Of a stretch of 64,000 nucleotides of DNA, positions 62,080 to 64,000 are shown in pieces. Position 1 is the stretch's first letter; each line of letters starts with the position of its first letter. The position numbers and the translations under genes are program-made. Under the pieces are notes generated by a model that did no database searches, was not told where the DNA came from, and saw nothing but the letters and a program-made list of their open reading frames with translations. Origin of the DNA: Paenibacillus soyae. Its GTDB lineage: Bacteria > Bacillota > Bacilli > Paenibacillales > Paenibacillaceae. The stretch is taken from positions 1-64,000 of the forward strand of contig NZ_JANIPJ010000001.1 of the NCBI RefSeq assembly GCF_024623455.1, given 5' to 3'.

Positions 62080-63357
62080 CTAGCCCCCACAGCACTTCTT
62101 GTACTTTTTCCCGCTGCCGCACGGGCAGGGATCGTTCCTGCCGACCTTCTTACCGGCTGGGAAGCTGATCACGTTCGAATCAGCTGCGGCGCGAGCCGGA
62201 GGAGCGGCAAGAGGACCGACTTGGGTTGTTCTGGCGAATTCGTCCGGGGAGTATCCCTTCAAATGCCACTTACGCGTCTGGTTCATGAGCGGGATCAACA
62301 CGCCCATGAGGCGCTCCATAATCCGTTGTTCAAGCTCAATTACTTCTCCGAGCTCGTCGATGATGTCTTGCATGGCCGCGCCTGCCTGAATGCCGTTGAC
62401 GCAATTGTCCGCGATATAACCAGCTTCCTCAGGGGACATATCGAATTGAGCGGCGAGAAAAGCGGAGAACGCTCTGTAGGCCTGATTACGGTCAACGAAT
62501 CCCAATTCGCCCGCCTGGAGCAGTTGTTCCTTCGAGAAAGGATAATAATCGAGGCTTGGACGAAGCTTGTGCTCGTCCCAAATTTCTTTCTCGTCGGAGA
62601 CGGACAGATATCGGAAGATGCCGTCTTCTACGTAATACTCATATAGATCCGAATACATAACGACAATGGATGCCGTATCGGAGCTGTCATGCTCGCCGAC
62701 ATACTTCCGAAAAAGCTTGACGAAATCTTCCGTATTCAGCGCGCCGTAATAATAAAGCAAGCCTTGAGCCAGCTTGCACCACTCCGTATTTCGTTCCATA
62801 ATGGCGCGATAGCTTGCGGTGTCATGAGCTTTGAATGCCTCTATTAGCTCGGCCGGCATGACCAACGACTTTTCTCCGTCGATCTTGCCCGTATAGACGA
62901 TGCCCAAATCCACGAAATCGCTGTATAAGTAAGGGTTAACCGGCTGCTTCTCGAGAGATGCGACGCCGTTATCCTTGACCAGATTCGACGTAAAACGGTA
63001 GCGGCGCTCTTCCAGCCGGTCGAAATGGAGAGGAGCCTGCTCCAGAATACCATTCGCGAGCACCTCGATCAGCGCGTCCTTCTTCAAGCCGCTAACGCCT
63101 TTGATTCCCAAATTCGTCCGAATTACGGTCAGATCGTCCTTCGTCAGTCTGGACAACCCTTCCGCCAGCGTGATGGAAGGCTCAATCGCTTTGAATCGTT
63201 TTTCCTCCCACTTCGCTTCCGATTTATCAATATCCGTCTGCCAGTTTTCGAACGCTTCAAGTATTTCGTTCTGTTCTGATTTCAACATATTCGTCATGCT
63301 AGATTTAAACTCTCCTTGCGAATCATGGTATAGCCTGTTAGAAAGACTTCGTTCCAT
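62080..63357 (-). CDS. SEC-C motif protein with Rho/SAP-like domain
   Basis: 425 residues. A helical N-terminus leads to a SAP/Rho_N-like segment (about 63-110, [20 protein letters not shown], then [20 protein letters not shown]). A long central region of unknown fold follows, and the SEC-C zinc motif is at the very end ([20 protein letters not shown], with CPC and CC metal ligands). SEC-C motifs are found at the end of SecA and in many single-domain proteins that bind zinc, with no common enzyme function. ATG 63357 has no clear ribosome site; ATG 63297 (AAGGAG about 14 nt upstream) is a possible shorter start. Monocistronic; function unknown. Confidence 0.72.
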
Positions 63358-63390
63358 TCTACCACAAGTCGGGAAATCGTGCCTTTACCA

Positions 63391-63440
63391 TTGCCCGAAT
63401 TGATAAAAATTGGTATTATTTGAATGAACGTTCATTCAAA
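63391..63440 (+). promoter_or_regulatory. Promoter and operator of the TetR gene at the window end
   Basis: TTGCCC (63391-63396) and TATTAT (63414-63419) are 17 bp apart. They are followed by TTTGAATGAAC/GTTCATTCAAA (63419-63440), a perfect 22-bp palindrome that covers the transcription start. Typical of an autorepressed TetR gene. Confidence 0.75.
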
Positions 63441-63455
63441 TATCTGGAGAGGCGG

Positions 63456-64000
63456 GTGATTTCCATTTCCGCGCAAAGCGAGCAGCTAATGCAGGCGTTT
63501 CAATCCGGCTTCGAGCAAAGCTCCTTCAGCAACGGCGAGCGGCAAATCATGCTGCATGCCGTCGAAGTGTTCTCGCGCAAAGGCTTCGTCGGGACCAAGA
63601 TTAAGGACATCGCGCAAAGCGCAGGCTTTAGTCAAGGCTACGTCTACACGTATTTTAAGTCGAAGGAAGACATTTTTACGAGAATTGCGGCGTTGGCATC
63701 GGGCGGCGCAGGACGGGCGGTTCGTTATGCGGCACAGCTTCGCGGAACGGCGATTGAGCGAATCGGATGGCTGACGGAAGCCTTTCTCTCGCCGGACAGC
63801 CTCGCGATGCAGCATTGGCGGCTTATGCTTCTGCTATCGAGCGCGACAGACGCCATACCGGACGAAGCGAAACGAATTTCGAAGGAAAGACAGGCGGAGC
63901 CGATTGAGGCCTTTATTCCTCTAATTATTGAAGGCCAGAACGAAGGGGACGTGGTCCAAGGAGACCCGCTCATGCTGGCTCTTGCGTACTTCTCGATGGT
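63456..64000 (+). CDS. TetR family regulator, N-terminal part (cut by window end)
   Basis: About 181 residues visible. GTG 63456 has GGAGAGG upstream; ATG 63489 is an alternative. TetR HTH at about 30-75 (IMLHAVEVFSRKGFVGTKIK, DIAQSAGFSQGYVYTYFKSK), then a ligand domain that continues beyond the window. The palindrome just upstream is the likely operator. Its regulated gene is not in view. Confidence 0.85.
   Translation, partial: MISISAQSEQLMQAFQSGFEQSSFSNGERQIMLHAVEVFSRKGFVGTKIKDIAQSAGFSQGYVYTYFKSKEDIFTRIAALASGGAGRAVRYAAQLRGTAIERIGWLTEAFLSPDSLAMQHWRLMLLLSSATDAIPDEAKRISKERQAEPIEAFIPLIIEGQNEGDVVQGDPLMLALAYFSM

Overview
The window comes from a Firmicute of the Paenibacillaceae (Paenibacillus/Cohnella type). 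The evidence is strong AGGAGG-type ribosome sites, spore gene sspI next to a SpoU-type methylase, LiaSR/PspA envelope-stress genes, LplABC-type sugar transporters beside a membrane-bound AraC regulator, several S-layer-homology (SLH) surface proteins, and high GC with TTG/GTG starts. No species can be named from the sequence alone.

Layout. 1-1.9 kb: 3' end of a 23S rRNA gene followed directly by 16 tRNA genes, without a 5S gene in between. 2.0-2.5 kb: a decayed ORF. 2.6-3.5 kb: a secreted NlpC/P60 hydrolase with a structured leader. 3.5-7.5 kb: an envelope-stress operon (LiaF-like, PspA, PspC, PspA, LiaS-like kinase, LiaR-like regulator). 7.5-12 kb: molybdenum cofactor genes mobB and moeA (moeA has a Ser-rich insertion) and poorly known small genes. 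12-15.3 kb: zwf and prfC. 15.5-21 kb: a membrane-anchored FAD protein, an SLH-anchored serine hydrolase and an aminotransferase. 21-25.3 kb: LacI regulator, two Gfo/Idh/MocA dehydrogenases and a ThuA protein, a sugar-derivative operon. 25.4-28.1 kb: phoX-tatA-tatC behind PhoP-box-like repeats. 28.1-32 kb: a glycine betaine/choline-type ABC transporter facing a GbsR-like regulator. 32-33.2 kb: sspI and a SpoU methyltransferase. 33.3-38.6 kb: a WHH-type nuclease toxin and a large surface protein with tail-collar, InlB-type and SLH domains. 38.7-41 kb: TetR with a paired SMR exporter, then ctaB. 41-62 kb: a large arabinan/arabinogalactan-type glycan locus. 62-64 kb: a SEC-C protein and the start of a TetR gene.

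How the genes fit together. The 41-62 kb block contains a GH51 arabinofuranosidase, a GH43 enzyme with normal catalytic acids, a secreted GH43-CBM protein and a 2322-residue SLH-anchored protein with two GH43 modules, plus an LplB/YtcP/LplA-type importer, an ArsR-type and an AraC-type regulator, and a candidate CcpA cre site. The three large-family GH43 modules share a Glu/Glu/Gln pattern resembling exo-beta-1,3-galactanases, so plant arabinogalactan is a reasonable inferred substrate. Repeated operator-like sequences link the ArsR gene, the GH51 gene and the GH43 gene.

The most unusual items are the nuclease toxin beside the tail-collar/InlB/SLH protein, the Glu/Glu/Gln GH43 set, a LacI gene whose only plausible start is ATT, a TAG codon that appears to have shortened TatA just before tatC, and the candidate attenuator in front of the NlpC/P60 gene.
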